A stretch of DNA of 64,000 nt from contig NC_020541.1 of NCBI RefSeq assembly GCF_000230695.2, positions 3,100,001-3,164,000 of the forward strand, given 5' to 3'. The notes beneath the pieces are model-generated. The model saw nothing but the letters and a program-made list of their open reading frames with translations, made no database searches and was not told the DNA's origin. The translations under genes were made by a program, and so were the position numbers. The DNA is from Rhodanobacter denitrificans. GTDB taxonomy: Bacteria; Pseudomonadota; Gammaproteobacteria; Xanthomonadales; Rhodanobacteraceae. This document shows, piece by piece, positions 1 through 8,496 of the stretch. Every line of letters starts with the position of its first letter. Positions within the stretch are counted from its first letter, which is position 1.

Positions 1-1658
1 TCGGCGCCGAGTCGCTGCGACTCGACGATCGAGGTCAGCGGCACGATGTAGCGCTCGTGGCCCACCGCGGTCACCAGCCCGTCGATGATGGCCAGGGTCA
101 GCGGCAGCGCGATGGTGAACACGCTGCCCTTGCCCGCCTCGCTCTTCACGCCGACGCTGCCACCGAGGTCGCGCACGTTGCGCCGCACGACGTCCATGCC
201 GACACCGCGGCCGGACAGGTCGGTGGCCTGCGCGGCGGTGGAGAAGCCCGGCTGGAAGATCAGCTCGGCCACCTCGGTGTCGCTGGGTTCCTGGCCGGCG
301 CCGAGCAGCCCGCGCTGCTGCGCCTTGGCCACGATGGCGGCGCGATTCAGCCCAGCGCCGTCGTCGCTGATCTGCACCACGATGTTGCCGCCTTCGTGAT
401 AGGCGTTGAGCTTGAGCGTGCCGGTCTCCGGCTTGCCGGCGGCCTTGCGCTGCGCCGGCAACTCCAGGCCGTGGTCGATCGCGTTGCGCACCAGGTGCAC
501 CAGCGGGTCGCCGATCTTCTCCAGCACCGTCTTGTCCAGCTCGGTGTGCTCGCCGTGCAGCTCCAGCCGGACCTGCTTGCCGAGCTTGCGCTCCAGGTCG
601 CGCACCAGCCGCGGGAAGCGGTTGAACACCGAGCCGATCGGCAGCATGCGGATGCGCATCACGCTCTCCTGCAGCTCGCGGGTGTTGCGTTCGAGCTGCA
701 GCAGGCCTTCGCGCAGGCGCTCCAGTTGCGAGGGCTGGAAGTTCTCGCCGATGTCGCTGAGCATCGACTGGGTGATCACCAGCTCGCCCATCATGTCGAT
801 CAGCGCATCGACCTTGTCGATGCCGACGCGGATCGAACTGCCTTCGCCGGCGGTGGTGGCTTCGCGTGCCGGCGGCGCGGCGGGCGCGGGCGCTGCTGCG
901 GGAGCGGCAACCGCCGCCAGTGCCGCCGCGGCCGACGATTCCGCGGCCAGCGCCGCGATGGCCAGCTCGCAGTCGCCGTCGAGCCAGTCGAACACGGCGT
1001 CGACGTCGCCGCGCGCCACCGCGCCGTGCAGGCGCAGCTCCCAGCCGAGATGGCAATGGCCGGGATCGAGCTCGGCCAGTCGCGCCGGCGCACTGTCGAG
1101 CACGAAGGCCCGCCGCACTTCCAGCCGGCCCAGTTGCCCAAGCTCGCGGAACAGCCGCAACGGATCGTTGCCGGTCTGCAGCAGGTGCGGCAGCGCGACG
1201 AAACGGATGTCCCAGCCGTTCGCCGATGCGGCCTTCGGCGCGGCCGCGGCGGGCGCCGTCGCCAGCTCGCCGCTGACCAGCCGCACCAGTTCGCCGCGCA
1301 GCGCCTCGCTGCCGGCGTCGGCCGCCGGCTGGTCGCTGCCCGAGCGCGCCAGCATGGCGCGCAGGCAGTCGACCGAGCGCAGCAGCAGGTCGATCAGCTC
1401 CGCATCCACCGCGCGGCGCTCGCTGCGCACTTCCTCCAGCAGCGATTCGGCCACGTGGGTGAACGCGGCGACGTCGGCGAAACCGAAGGTCGCCGCGCCG
1501 CCCTTGATCGAATGTGCCGCGCGGAAGATCGTGTGTACCAGCTCGTGGTCGGTCGAACCCGAATCCAGCGCCAGCAACGCCGTCTCCATCGCGTCCAGCC
1601 CTTCCAGGCTTTCCTCGAAGAAGGTCTTGTGGAATTGAGTCAGGTCGACGGCGCCCAT
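1..1658 (-). CDS. cheA: Second chemotaxis histidine kinase CheA (3' end beyond the window)
   Basis: Hybrid-free CheA kinase that would phosphorylate CheY partners in response to receptor signals. About 552 residues are visible. The N-terminal HPt domain carries the phospho-accepting histidine (His49 in FRAAHSIKGGA). An Ala/Pro-rich linker follows, then the dimerisation helices, then an HATPase domain with N box (HLVRNAIDHGLE), G1 (DDGAGLN) and G2 (GRGVGMDVV). The CheW-like domain begins just before the window edge. ATG is preceded by GGAAG. It is the last visible gene after the STAS and cheY genes and probably shares their sigma-28 promoter. It is distinct from the cheA beside cheZ, with a different linker, so the cell has at least two CheA proteins. 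The C-terminal CheW-like domain cannot be checked. Confidence 0.93.
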   Translation of the reverse strand, partial: MGAVDLTQFHKTFFEESLEGLDAMETALLALDSGSTDHELVHTIFRAAHSIKGGAATFGFADVAAFTHVAESLLEEVRSERRAVDAELIDLLLRSVDCLRAMLARSGSDQPAADAGSEALRGELVRLVSGELATAPAAAAPKAASANGWDIRFVALPHLLQTGNDPLRLFRELGQLGRLEVRRAFVLDSAPARLAELDPGHCHLGWELRLHGAVARGDVDAVFDWLDGDCELAIAALAAESSAAAALAAVAAPAAAPAPAAPPAREATTAGEGSSIRVGIDKVDALIDMMGELVITQSMLSDIGENFQPSQLERLREGLLQLERNTRELQESVMRIRMLPIGSVFNRFPRLVRDLERKLGKQVRLELHGEHTELDKTVLEKIGDPLVHLVRNAIDHGLELPAQRKAAGKPETGTLKLNAYHEGGNIVVQISDDGAGLNRAAIVAKAQQRGLLGAGQEPSDTEVAELIFQPGFSTAAQATDLSGRGVGMDVVRRNVRDLGGSVGVKSEAGKGSVFTIALPLTLAIIDGLVTAVGHERYIVPLTSIVESQRLGA

Positions 1659-1668
1659 GGATCTTCCT

Positions 1669-2031
1669 TCAGCCCAGCACGCGCTTGACGGTGGCCAGCA
1701 GCTGCTCCGGGTCGAACGGCTTGACCAGCCAGCCGGTGGCGCCGGCCGCCTTGCCTTCCATCTTCTTCTCGGTGTGCGACTCGGTGGTCAGCATCAGGAT
1801 CGGCACGCCCTTGTAGGCGTCCATCGTGCGCAGCTCGCGCACCATGGCGATGCCGTCCATCACCGGCATGTTGACGTCGGCCAGCACCAGGTCGAACGCG
1901 CTGCCGCGCGCCACGTCCAGCGCCAGTTGCCCGTTCTCGGCCTCGGCCACCTCGTGCCCGGCGCCGCGCAGGGTGAACGCCACCATGCCGCGCATCGAGA
2001 CCGAATCGTCTACCGCAAGAATCTTTGCCAT
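1669..2031 (-). CDS. cheY: CheY-like single-domain response regulator
   Basis: 120-residue receiver-only protein, the usual CheY length. It has the acidic pair Asp8-Asp9, phospho-acceptor Asp52 (in LADVNMPVMDG), Thr82 and Lys104 (WLVKPF). It lies 10 bases upstream of the second cheA and 13 bases downstream of the STAS gene, so it is the likely phosphorylation target of that kinase. It has no output domain. It resembles CheY proteins of alternative chemosensory operons more than the motor-binding CheY encoded next to cheZ. Whether it binds FliM or another target cannot be told from sequence. Confidence 0.9.
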   Translation of the reverse strand: MAKILAVDDSVSMRGMVAFTLRGAGHEVAEAENGQLALDVARGSAFDLVLADVNMPVMDGIAMVRELRTMDAYKGVPILMLTTESHTEKKMEGKAAGATGWLVKPFDPEQLLATVKRVLG

Positions 2032-2044
2032 GCTGCCACCTCGT

Positions 2045-2389
2045 TCAGGCCGGCCCTGCGGCCGGCAGTTCCAGAATCCGCGCCAGGCCGAGCAGGCCAG
2101 CCGCCTCGTTGAACGCCTCGCTCGCGCCGCGCCAGTCCAGCGCGCCGCCGCGTGCCTGCAGCTCACGCCGCAACAGCACCAGCAGCTGCAGCGCCGCCGT
2201 ATCGACACGCTCCACCTGGCTGGCATCCAGCACCACGCTGGCGCCATGCTCCAGCGCACCCAGCAGCTGCGTCTTCAGCGCGGCCTGGGCGGCGATGCGG
2301 CAGTCAGCCGGAAGCACCACCGCGGCCGCACCGTCCGGCGCCGCCTGCCGCTCGTCCTGTTGCTGCTTCACCGCCCGTTTGCCGGCCAT
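2045..2389 (-). CDS. STAS-domain protein (anti-sigma antagonist type)
   Basis: 114-residue single STAS domain protein of the SpoIIAA/MlaB fold, recognised by the stretch VLPADCRIAAQAAL followed by VDTAALQLLVLLRREL, where antagonists carry the regulatory Ser/Thr region (here Asp-Thr-Ala). A longer reading with a GTG 57 bases upstream is possible. That GTG lies between the -35 and -10 of a strong sigma-28 promoter, so the internal ATG (MAGKRAVKQQQ) is preferred. It is the first gene of an operon with cheY and cheA. STAS proteins are found in several Pseudomonas-type chemosensory clusters; the role here is unknown. Confidence 0.75.
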   Translation of the reverse strand: MAGKRAVKQQQDERQAAPDGAAAVVLPADCRIAAQAALKTQLLGALEHGASVVLDASQVERVDTAALQLLVLLRRELQARGGALDWRGASEAFNEAAGLLGLARILELPAAGPA

Positions 2390-2429
2390 GCCGCCACTCC
2401 ACGCGCGCTCGTTGGCGCTGACGAGTTGC

Positions 2430-2456
2430 TTATCGGCCGTCGCCACGATCGCTTTA
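2430..2456 (-). promoter_or_regulatory. Sigma-28 (FliA) promoter of the STAS-cheY-cheA operon
   Basis: On the minus strand the sequence reads TAAAGCGA, 11 bases, then GCCGATAA. The -10 is an exact match to the FliA consensus and the spacer length is exact. The -10 lies about 40 bases before the ATG of the STAS gene. This places the second CheA/CheY operon in the late flagellar class and argues against the upstream GTG start. Confidence 0.8.
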
Positions 2457-2568
2457 GGGATCGCCGGCCGTGCCCCGGCATCGAACGCGGCTCAAGTTCC
2501 CCCGCGCGCGGCCGATGTCCTGCTGGACGAACCCGATCGCCCCCACCGGCCCGCGTGCAGGAACCGAC

Positions 2569-3711
2569 TTGATCATCCAACCGACCAGCCTGGCCGCCCT
2601 CACCTGGGCCGGTGCCGCTTCCGGCACCAGCGCGCAAAGCTGGCGCATCGGCACGGTGCTGTCGGCGCGGCCGCTGGGGCTGAACCCGCAGGGGCTGCTG
2701 GTGCTGCAGGTCGGCGCGCTCGCGGTGGAGACGGAACTGCCCGGCAGCCAGTTGCCGGCGCAGTTCCAGGTCCGCGTGCTGAGCCTGGGTGCGCAGCCGC
2801 AACTGGAGGTACTGTCGCCTCCCGCCGATCCAACCTTCCAGCGCGTGCTGCGCGAACGCCTGCCGCAGCAGAACGGCTATGCACCGCTGCTGGCCACGCT
2901 GGGCACGCTGGCGCAGCGGCCGGTATTGCGCCAGTTGCCGCCGGACCTGCGCGCAGCGCTGGCCCTGCTCGAACAATCGCTGCGCACGCCCGCCGAAATC
3001 ACCCGCGGCGAAGGCCTGCGCGAGGCCGTCAGCCGCAGCGGCCTGTTCTTCGAATCCCGCCTGGCCAGCCCGCACGGCAACCTGGCGGCGCTGGCCGAGG
3101 ACGACTGGAAGGGCGCGCTGCTGCGCCTGGCCGGGCTGCTCGACCGGCGCGCGCCGGCGCCGGCGCCGGCCAACCGCAGCGATGCCGCACCACCGATGCT
3201 GCAGCGTGGCATGCAGGCGCAACCGCGCGTGCCGCTGCCGCTGGTACCGGCCGACGATGGCGTGGACCCGCTGCTGGATCGCCTGCACGGCGACGTCAAG
3301 GCAGCCCTGGCACGGGTCGAGGTGGCCCAGCTGGAAGCCGGCACGAGCCCGCTGCCGGCATGGATGATCGAGATTCCGCTGCAGGGCGAGGGCGGGCGCG
3401 ACGTGCTGCAGCTGCAGCTGGAGTTCAGCGCCGATCCCGTCGACGGCAGTCACGGCTGGACGCTCGGTTTCGCGCTGGACCTGCCCGCACTGGGCCCGCT
3501 GCAGGGCGAACTGCAACTGCGCGAGCCGCGGCTGACGGTGCGCCTGTGGGCCGAGCGGGCACAGACCGCGCAACGCATGGAGCGCCAGTTCGGCCCGCTG
3601 CGCCAGCGGCTGGCCGCCTGCGGCGTGCTGCTCGACCAGCTGAGCTGCCAGGTCGGCCTGCCGCAACCGCCGGGCCGGCACAGCGCCGTGCTGCTGCAGG
3701 CCACCGCATGA
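2569..3711 (+). CDS. FliK-like flagellar hook-length control protein (second copy)
   Basis: About 380 residues, without a recognised enzyme motif. The C-terminal 100 residues resemble the FliK substrate-switch domain: LPALGPLQGELQL, LTVRLWAE, then LRQRLAACGVLLDQLSC, the strand-strand-helix pattern that contacts FlhB. The N-terminal part is unlike the main FliK of this window. The start is uncertain. A TTG with AGGAA five bases before it is chosen, and ATGs at 2470 and 2515 would add residues. The stop overlaps the start of the FlhB-like gene by ATGA, so the two are translationally coupled. It is transcribed against the flanking che operons. A role in export-switch control is inferred from family and neighbour. 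Confidence 0.7.
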   Translation: MIIQPTSLAALTWAGAASGTSAQSWRIGTVLSARPLGLNPQGLLVLQVGALAVETELPGSQLPAQFQVRVLSLGAQPQLEVLSPPADPTFQRVLRERLPQQNGYAPLLATLGTLAQRPVLRQLPPDLRAALALLEQSLRTPAEITRGEGLREAVSRSGLFFESRLASPHGNLAALAEDDWKGALLRLAGLLDRRAPAPAPANRSDAAPPMLQRGMQAQPRVPLPLVPADDGVDPLLDRLHGDVKAALARVEVAQLEAGTSPLPAWMIEIPLQGEGGRDVLQLQLEFSADPVDGSHGWTLGFALDLPALGPLQGELQLREPRLTVRLWAERAQTAQRMERQFGPLRQRLAACGVLLDQLSCQVGLPQPPGRHSAVLLQATA

Positions 3712-3962
3712 ATGCCTCGCTGCCCCCGCGCCGGGTCAGCCTGCGGCTGGCTGGCGGCAACCACGCCGAGATCAAGCCGATGCCGCCGGAGGCGCTGGAA
3801 ACGCTGCTGGCCCGCGCGCAGGTGCTGGGCCTGCCGCTGCATCACGATCCGCAGATCGCCGCCCTGCTGGCCTCGCTGCGCCTGCGCGACGACGTGCCGG
3901 TGCTGCTCTACGCGGCCGCCGCCTCGGTGCTGGCGGCCGTCTACGACGCGGCGGAAGAATGA
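3708..3962 (+). CDS. FlhB C-terminal-like protein (FlhX / EscU-YscU-HrcU type)
   Basis: 84 residues that match only the end of FlhB: LHHDPQIAALLASL, then DDVPVLLYAAAASVLAAVYDA, corresponding to the segment after the autocleavage site in FlhB. It has no membrane helices and no NPTH cleavage tetrapeptide. In FlhB this piece is released by cleavage and helps switch the exporter from rod/hook to filament proteins. FlhX proteins can partly replace it in some bacteria (established for Salmonella truncated FlhB and related work). The coupling to a FliK-like gene supports a shared switching role. It could also interact with another secretion system, but none is seen here. Confidence 0.85.
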   Translation: MNASLPPRRVSLRLAGGNHAEIKPMPPEALETLLARAQVLGLPLHHDPQIAALLASLRLRDDVPVLLYAAAASVLAAVYDAAEE

Positions 3963-3998
3963 CCCGCGCGGCTCACGCCGGCCGGCGACGCAGCGCTT

Positions 3999-4352
3999 TC
4001 AGGAGTTGGCCGGGTGCATCTGCAGCACCAGCCTCGCCTCGTCGCGCGACAGGCCGCAGCGACTGACCAGTTGGTCGAGGTCGGCGCCTTCGCGCGCCAG
4101 CCGCTGGGCCAGTTCGTAGGATTGCCGCAGCGGCGGCGGTTGCTGCTCGATCCGGCCGAGCTGACGCTCCAGCCGCCCCAGCGCGGTCACCAGCATCGAG
4201 GTCGGCACGTCGGTACAGGCATAGCCCGCCTCGCGCGACAGCGCGCCGACACGCCGCTGCAGTTCGCGCAGCTGGCGCCAGCCGTGGAACAGCAGCAGCG
4301 ACTGCACCAGCGCCAGCGCCAGCAGGACGCCCACGCCAAGTTCAAGCCACAT
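3999..4352 (-). CDS. DUF2802 protein at the end of the che-mot operon
   Basis: 117 residues with one N-terminal membrane helix (GVLLALALVQSLLLF), a short coiled coil (RQLRELQRRVGALS, then LGRLERQLGRIEQQ), and a C-terminal helix-turn-helix-like DUF2802 segment (LAREGADLDQLVSRCGLSRDEARLV). In pseudomonads and relatives a gene of this family closes the cheY-cheZ-cheA-motCD-cheW operon, and the same position is kept here. Its start overlaps the end of cheW by 11 bases. The function is unknown; it may be a membrane-tethered accessory factor of the chemosensory array. Confidence 0.8.
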   Translation of the reverse strand: MWLELGVGVLLALALVQSLLLFHGWRQLRELQRRVGALSREAGYACTDVPTSMLVTALGRLERQLGRIEQQPPPLRQSYELAQRLAREGADLDQLVSRCGLSRDEARLVLQMHPANS

Positions 4353-4821
4353 GGCCGCCCCCGTCCTCGGCCCGGCACAGCCGGCGCACGTCGAGCAGGG
4401 CCACGAACCCGCCCTGCCAGGCCAGCACGCCGCTGACCGGATCGTCGTCGCGGCTGGCGCGCCCCGGCGGCGGCGGTGCGATTTCGATGCCGTCGCTGCA
4501 CAGCAGTTCGCCGACCGCATCCACGCGCAGGCCGACGCGCTGGCCCGCCTGCGACAACATCACCACCCGCACCATGACCGGGTTCGCCGCCGGCGCCTCC
4601 GCCAGGCCCAGCCGACGGCGGCCGTCCATCACCGGCACGATGCGCCCGCGCAGGTGGCGCACGCCGAGCAGGTCCGGCGCGGCGCCCGGCACCGGGGTCA
4701 GGTCGCCGTCGCGGATGACTTCGCTGACATCGTCCAGCGGCGCCGCATACAGCTGCGTGCCGATGCGGAACGACAGCCAGTGGCGGGTGTGTGTCGCGGA
4801 CGCGGGGACGGCGGCATTCAT
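4342..4821 (-). CDS. cheW: Chemotaxis coupling protein CheW
   Basis: 159-residue CheW that would link receptors to CheA in the polar array. The CheW beta-barrel motifs are visible: WLSFRIGTQLYAAPLDDVSEV, then LLGVRHLRGRIVPVMDGRRR, then VGLRVDAVGELL and GVLAWQGGFVALLDV. The ATG at MNAAVPAS is preferred; an in-frame upstream ATG would add an unlike 26-residue tail. It lies 37 bases after motD and overlaps the DUF2802 gene. The ParA/ParP-type polar genes that often stand between motD and cheW in other gammaproteobacteria are absent here. Confidence 0.92.
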   Translation of the reverse strand: MNAAVPASATHTRHWLSFRIGTQLYAAPLDDVSEVIRDGDLTPVPGAAPDLLGVRHLRGRIVPVMDGRRRLGLAEAPAANPVMVRVVMLSQAGQRVGLRVDAVGELLCSDGIEIAPPPPGRASRDDDPVSGVLAWQGGFVALLDVRRLCRAEDGGGHVA

Positions 4822-4858
4822 GCGACTACTCCATGGCCGGTGACGACATGCATCGGAT

Positions 4859-5866
4859 TCATTGGCTCGAACCGGCCTGACGCGCGGCGCCGGCGGCATG
4901 CGGCAACACCGCGGCGTCGCTGTCCGGCAACGGCTGGCCGGACGCGCCGCCGCCGACGGCGCGCACAGTCGGCAGTATATCGACCGCCGGCGGCGGCGCC
5001 GCCGCCAGGCCGGCGATCCCGCCGACGCTTTCCGGGGTGGCGTGGTCGCGCGGCGCGGTCGGGTGGTCGCTCATCACCACCACCAGCACCCGCCGGTTCT
5101 GGTTGCGGCCTTCCTCGGTGGCGTTGTCGGCGATCGGGCGCGTCTCGCCCCAGCCGATGATGCCCAGCCGCGCCGGGGCGATCCCGTTGGTGGAAAACAG
5201 CCGCGCCACGCGCGCCGCGCGCGCCGCCGACAGTTCCCAGTTCGACGGGTACAGCGTGTTGCTGATCGGCTTGTCGTCGGTAAAGCCCTCCACCCGCAGC
5301 GGGTTGCCGAAGCGGGCCAGGATCGCCGCCAGGTCGCGCAGCACCGCCGTGGCCGGCTCCGACAGTTGCGCCACGCCGCTGGGAAACAGGATGTCGGTGC
5401 GGATCTCGATTTCCAGCCAGTCGGGCTTGTGCCGGACCACCACCAGCTTGCGGTCGATCAGGGGCTGCAGCGCCTTGCGCACCTGGTCCTCGATGCGCCC
5501 CAGGGTTTCCTGCGGCTTCGACTGGTGGCCCGCCTCGCGCCCGCTGCCGCCGCTGGCGGGCACCGGATGCGGCGGGATCGGCACCGCGATCGGCACGATC
5601 GACGAACCCGACTGCCCGGCCGGCGCGGCGATCGCCGGCGCGACGTTGTGCGGCCGGATCCGCGTCGGCGGCAGCGGCGCGATCGCGTGGCTGGAGCCGT
5701 TGAACGCCTCGATCAGCGACTCGGACATCACCCGGAACTTGCCTTCGTTGACCACCGACACCGCATACATCACCACGAAGAACGCGAGCAGCAGGGTCAT
5801 CAGGTCGGCGTAGGGGATCGCCCAGGCCTCGTGATTGACGTGTTCCTCGTGCTTGTGCCTTCTCAT
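4859..5866 (-). CDS. motD: Flagellar stator protein MotD (MotB family)
   Basis: 335-residue stator B subunit anchored to peptidoglycan. A short cytoplasmic start (MRRHKHEEHVNHEAWAIP) leads to one membrane helix with the proton-binding aspartate (Asp21 in YADLMTLLLAFFVVMYAV). A Pro/Gly-rich plug and linker follows, then an OmpA-like peptidoglycan-binding domain (VEGFTDDKP, NWELSAARAARVARLF, NQNRRVLVVV). The extra Ala/Pro-rich C-tail of about 60 residues is longer than in E. coli MotB. Its ATG overlaps the motC stop (ATGA), so the stator pair is coupled. A charged N-terminus and position inside the che operon fit MotD rather than MotB. Confidence 0.93.
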   Translation of the reverse strand: MRRHKHEEHVNHEAWAIPYADLMTLLLAFFVVMYAVSVVNEGKFRVMSESLIEAFNGSSHAIAPLPPTRIRPHNVAPAIAAPAGQSGSSIVPIAVPIPPHPVPASGGSGREAGHQSKPQETLGRIEDQVRKALQPLIDRKLVVVRHKPDWLEIEIRTDILFPSGVAQLSEPATAVLRDLAAILARFGNPLRVEGFTDDKPISNTLYPSNWELSAARAARVARLFSTNGIAPARLGIIGWGETRPIADNATEEGRNQNRRVLVVVMSDHPTAPRDHATPESVGGIAGLAAAPPPAVDILPTVRAVGGGASGQPLPDSDAAVLPHAAGAARQAGSSQ

Positions 5867-6603
5867 GCCACGTAACCTTGCAGGCGCGCCTCGATCTGCC
5901 GCGGGTTGTCGCCCTGCGCGATCGACACCAGACCCTCGATCAGGATCTCGCGCATCTGCGTCTGCTTGCTGATCAGGCCCTTCAGCCGCGCTGCCATCGG
6001 CAGCATGAACAGGTTGGCCAGCGCCACGCCGTAGATGGTGGCCACGAAGGCCGCGGCGATGCCGTGGCCGAGCTTGCTCGGGTCGGCCAGGTTCTGCATC
6101 ACCGCCATCAGGCCCATCACCGCGCCGATGATGCCCAGCGTGGGCGAGTAGATGCCGGCCATTTCGTACACCTTGGCGCCGGCCAGGTCGATCGCCTCGC
6201 GCGTTTCCAGGTCCACCTCCAGCACGCTGCGGATCGCCTCCGGCTCGCCGCCGTCGACCAAGAGCTGCAGCCCCTTGCTGACGAACGGGTCGGGCTCCGC
6301 CTCGATCTGCGGCTCCAGCCCGAGCAGGCCCTGCCGCCGCGAGATCTCGCTCCAGCCGACGATGCGGCTGATCAGGTCGCCCGGCTGGTGCCGGGGCGGC
6401 CGGTAGACCATCGAGAGCATCTTGAACGCTTGCTTGAGCACCTTGCCCTGGTTCTGCACCAGCAGGGCGGCGGCCGTGCCGGCGAAGACGATCACGAACG
6501 CCGCGGGATTCCACAGCGCGCCCACGGTGGAACCCTTGAGGATGGTGCCCACGATGATGACCACGAAGGCCAGAATGGTGCCGATGATGCTTACCAGATC
6601 CAT
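5863..6603 (-). CDS. motC: Flagellar stator protein MotC (MotA family)
   Basis: 246-residue inner-membrane proton-channel subunit that turns the rotor through FliG. It has the four MotA-family helices: two near the N-terminus (VSIIGTILAFVVIIVGTIL and NPAAFVIVFAGTAAALLV) and two after a cytoplasmic loop (IYSPTLGIIGAVMGLMAVM and AAFVATIYGVALANLFMLP). The loop carries the conserved GLLGLE and FVSKGLQLLVDG segments. It follows cheA by five bases and overlaps motD. No second stator pair (motAB) lies in the window, but one could lie elsewhere. Confidence 0.94.
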   Translation of the reverse strand: MDLVSIIGTILAFVVIIVGTILKGSTVGALWNPAAFVIVFAGTAAALLVQNQGKVLKQAFKMLSMVYRPPRHQPGDLISRIVGWSEISRRQGLLGLEPQIEAEPDPFVSKGLQLLVDGGEPEAIRSVLEVDLETREAIDLAGAKVYEMAGIYSPTLGIIGAVMGLMAVMQNLADPSKLGHGIAAAFVATIYGVALANLFMLPMAARLKGLISKQTQMREILIEGLVSIAQGDNPRQIEARLQGYVA

Positions 6604-6608
6604 GCCGA

Positions 6609-8483
6609 TCAGCCGGTCAGTTGCGGTGAAGTGGAAAGTTGCCCGGCATCGCCGGCCAGGCCGGCCAGGTCCATCACCAGCGCCAGCCGGCCGTCGCCGG
6701 TGACGGTGGCCCCGGCGATGCCCGGCACGCCGTCGAACAGCGGCCCCAGCGGCTTGACGATGACGTCCTCGCGGCCGAGTACCTCGTGCACCAGGCAGCC
6801 GAGGCGCTGGTGGCCGATGTGCAGCACCACCACGTGCCGCCCCGCCGCCACCATCGCGGCGGCCCAGCCGGCCAGGTCGAGCAGCGGCAGCGCGCGACCG
6901 CGGTGACGGGCCACCAGGCGCCCGTCCAGCAGGCAGTCCTGGTCCGCATCGAGTTCGAACACCTCCTCCACGTTGCCCATCGGCAAGGCGAACAGGCGCG
7001 TGCCCACGCGCACCATCAGCACGCGCAGCACCGCCAGGGTCAGCGGCACGGTCAGTTCCAGTTCGCTGCCGTGGCCCAGCTGCGAGCGCACCTGCAAGGT
7101 GCCGCCGAGTTCGGCCACGCGGGTCTTCACCACGTCCATGCCGACACCGCGGCCGGAGATGTCGGAGACCGCCGCGGCGGTGCTGAAGCCCGGACGGAAG
7201 ATCAGCTCGTAGCACTCGGCCTCGCTCAGCCGCGAGGCCTGCGCAGCGTCGATCACGCCCTTCTCCACCGCCTTGCGGCGCAGGATCGCCGGATCCATGC
7301 CGCGACCGTCGTCGCGCACCGCGATCACGATACGCTCGCCGCGCTGGCTGGCCGACAGGCACACGCGCCCCTTGCGCGGCTTGCCTGCCCGTTCGCGCTC
7401 GGCCGGCTGCTCCACGCCGTGGTCGAGCGCGTTGCGCAGCAGGTGGATCAGCGGATCGGCCAGCGCCTCGACCAGGCTGCGGTCGAGGTCGGTGCCCTCG
7501 CCTTCCAGCACCAGTTCCACGTCCTTGCCGAGCTGGCGCGCCAGGTCGCGCACGATCCGCGGGAAGCGCTGGAACAGCCGGCCGACCGGCTGCATGCGCA
7601 TGCCCATCACGGCGTTCTGCAATTCGTCGGTGACCCGGTCCAGCTCGCCGGCCGCGGCGGCCAGCACCTCGCTGCCGTGGCGCGCGGCCAGGCTGAGCAG
7701 GCGGTTGCGCACCAGCACCAGTTCGCCGGCGTGGTTGACCAAGAGGTCCAGCCGCGCGGTGTCGACCCGCACGCTGTTTTCCGCCGGCGCCGCATGATGC
7801 GCCGCCGTGGCCGCGGCGGGTTTCGGCGCAACCATTTCGGCCACCGCCGCCGGCGCCATCGCGGCTGCCGCGGCCGGCTGCCCGGCCTTGCCGTGCAAGG
7901 CGTCCAGCAACGCCTCGAACTCGTCGTCGTCGATCGTCGCGGACGCGGCCGGCGCGACCGGCAACGCGGCCGGCGCGACGGTACCCGGCGCAGCGCTGCC
8001 GTACATGCTGTCCAGCAGCGCCTCGAACTCGCTGTCGTCGATCGCGCCGCCGTCCGCCGACGGCGCCGGCGTGGCCGCTGGCGCCACGACCGGAGCCGGC
8101 CGGGCTCCCGGCAGCAGCGATTGCAGCAACGCCGGCGGCGGCATGTCCAGCGGCGCCTCGGTGCTCACCGCAGCCATCATGTCGTTGAGCAGGTCGAGCG
8201 CCTCGAGCAGCGCATCCATGTGGACGGCGCCGAGCACCACCTTGCCGTTGCGGGCCTCGTTGAGCAGGTCCTCGGCGTGATGGCACAGCACCACCATCGG
8301 CTCGAGCGCGAGAAAGCCGGCGCCGCCCTTGACGGTGTGGAAGGCGCGGAACACCGCATTCAGCAGCTCGCCGTCGCCCGGCGCCGCTTCCAGCCCGACC
8401 AGCTGCTCGCCCAGCCGCTGCAGCAGTTCGCCGGCCTCGACCAGGAAATCCTGGCGCAGCTCGCTGTCGAATTCCGCATTCAT
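6609..8483 (-). CDS. cheA: Chemotaxis histidine kinase CheA (motor pathway)
   Basis: 624-residue kinase that phosphorylates CheY. The order is HPt with His49 (FRAFHTVKGGAGF), then a low-complexity Ala-rich linker containing a twice-repeated DDxEFEALLD-type helix (IDDSEFEALLDSM and IDDDEFEALLDAL), dimerisation domain, HATPase domain (HLLRNALDHGVE, DDGRGMD, GRGVGMDVV), and C-terminal CheW-like domain. The repeated short helices resemble docking peptides for CheY/CheB. No canonical P2 domain is seen. The gene lies 13 bases after cheZ and before motC. ATG at MNAEFDSEL is chosen because the HPt helix begins there. Confidence 0.95.
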   Translation of the reverse strand: MNAEFDSELRQDFLVEAGELLQRLGEQLVGLEAAPGDGELLNAVFRAFHTVKGGAGFLALEPMVVLCHHAEDLLNEARNGKVVLGAVHMDALLEALDLLNDMMAAVSTEAPLDMPPPALLQSLLPGARPAPVVAPAATPAPSADGGAIDDSEFEALLDSMYGSAAPGTVAPAALPVAPAASATIDDDEFEALLDALHGKAGQPAAAAAMAPAAVAEMVAPKPAAATAAHHAAPAENSVRVDTARLDLLVNHAGELVLVRNRLLSLAARHGSEVLAAAAGELDRVTDELQNAVMGMRMQPVGRLFQRFPRIVRDLARQLGKDVELVLEGEGTDLDRSLVEALADPLIHLLRNALDHGVEQPAERERAGKPRKGRVCLSASQRGERIVIAVRDDGRGMDPAILRRKAVEKGVIDAAQASRLSEAECYELIFRPGFSTAAAVSDISGRGVGMDVVKTRVAELGGTLQVRSQLGHGSELELTVPLTLAVLRVLMVRVGTRLFALPMGNVEEVFELDADQDCLLDGRLVARHRGRALPLLDLAGWAAAMVAAGRHVVVLHIGHQRLGCLVHEVLGREDVIVKPLGPLFDGVPGIAGATVTGDGRLALVMDLAGLAGDAGQLSTSPQLTG

Positions 8484-8496
8484 GACCGGCGGCTCG

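Noticed and set aside
57..1688. 543-codon plus-strand frame over the second cheA
   Set aside because: Shadow frame of the cheA gene, rich in Arg, Gln and Ala, with no domain.
2390..2446. Upstream GTG start of the STAS gene
   Set aside because: It lies between the -35 and -10 of the sigma-28 promoter, so it would not be transcribed.
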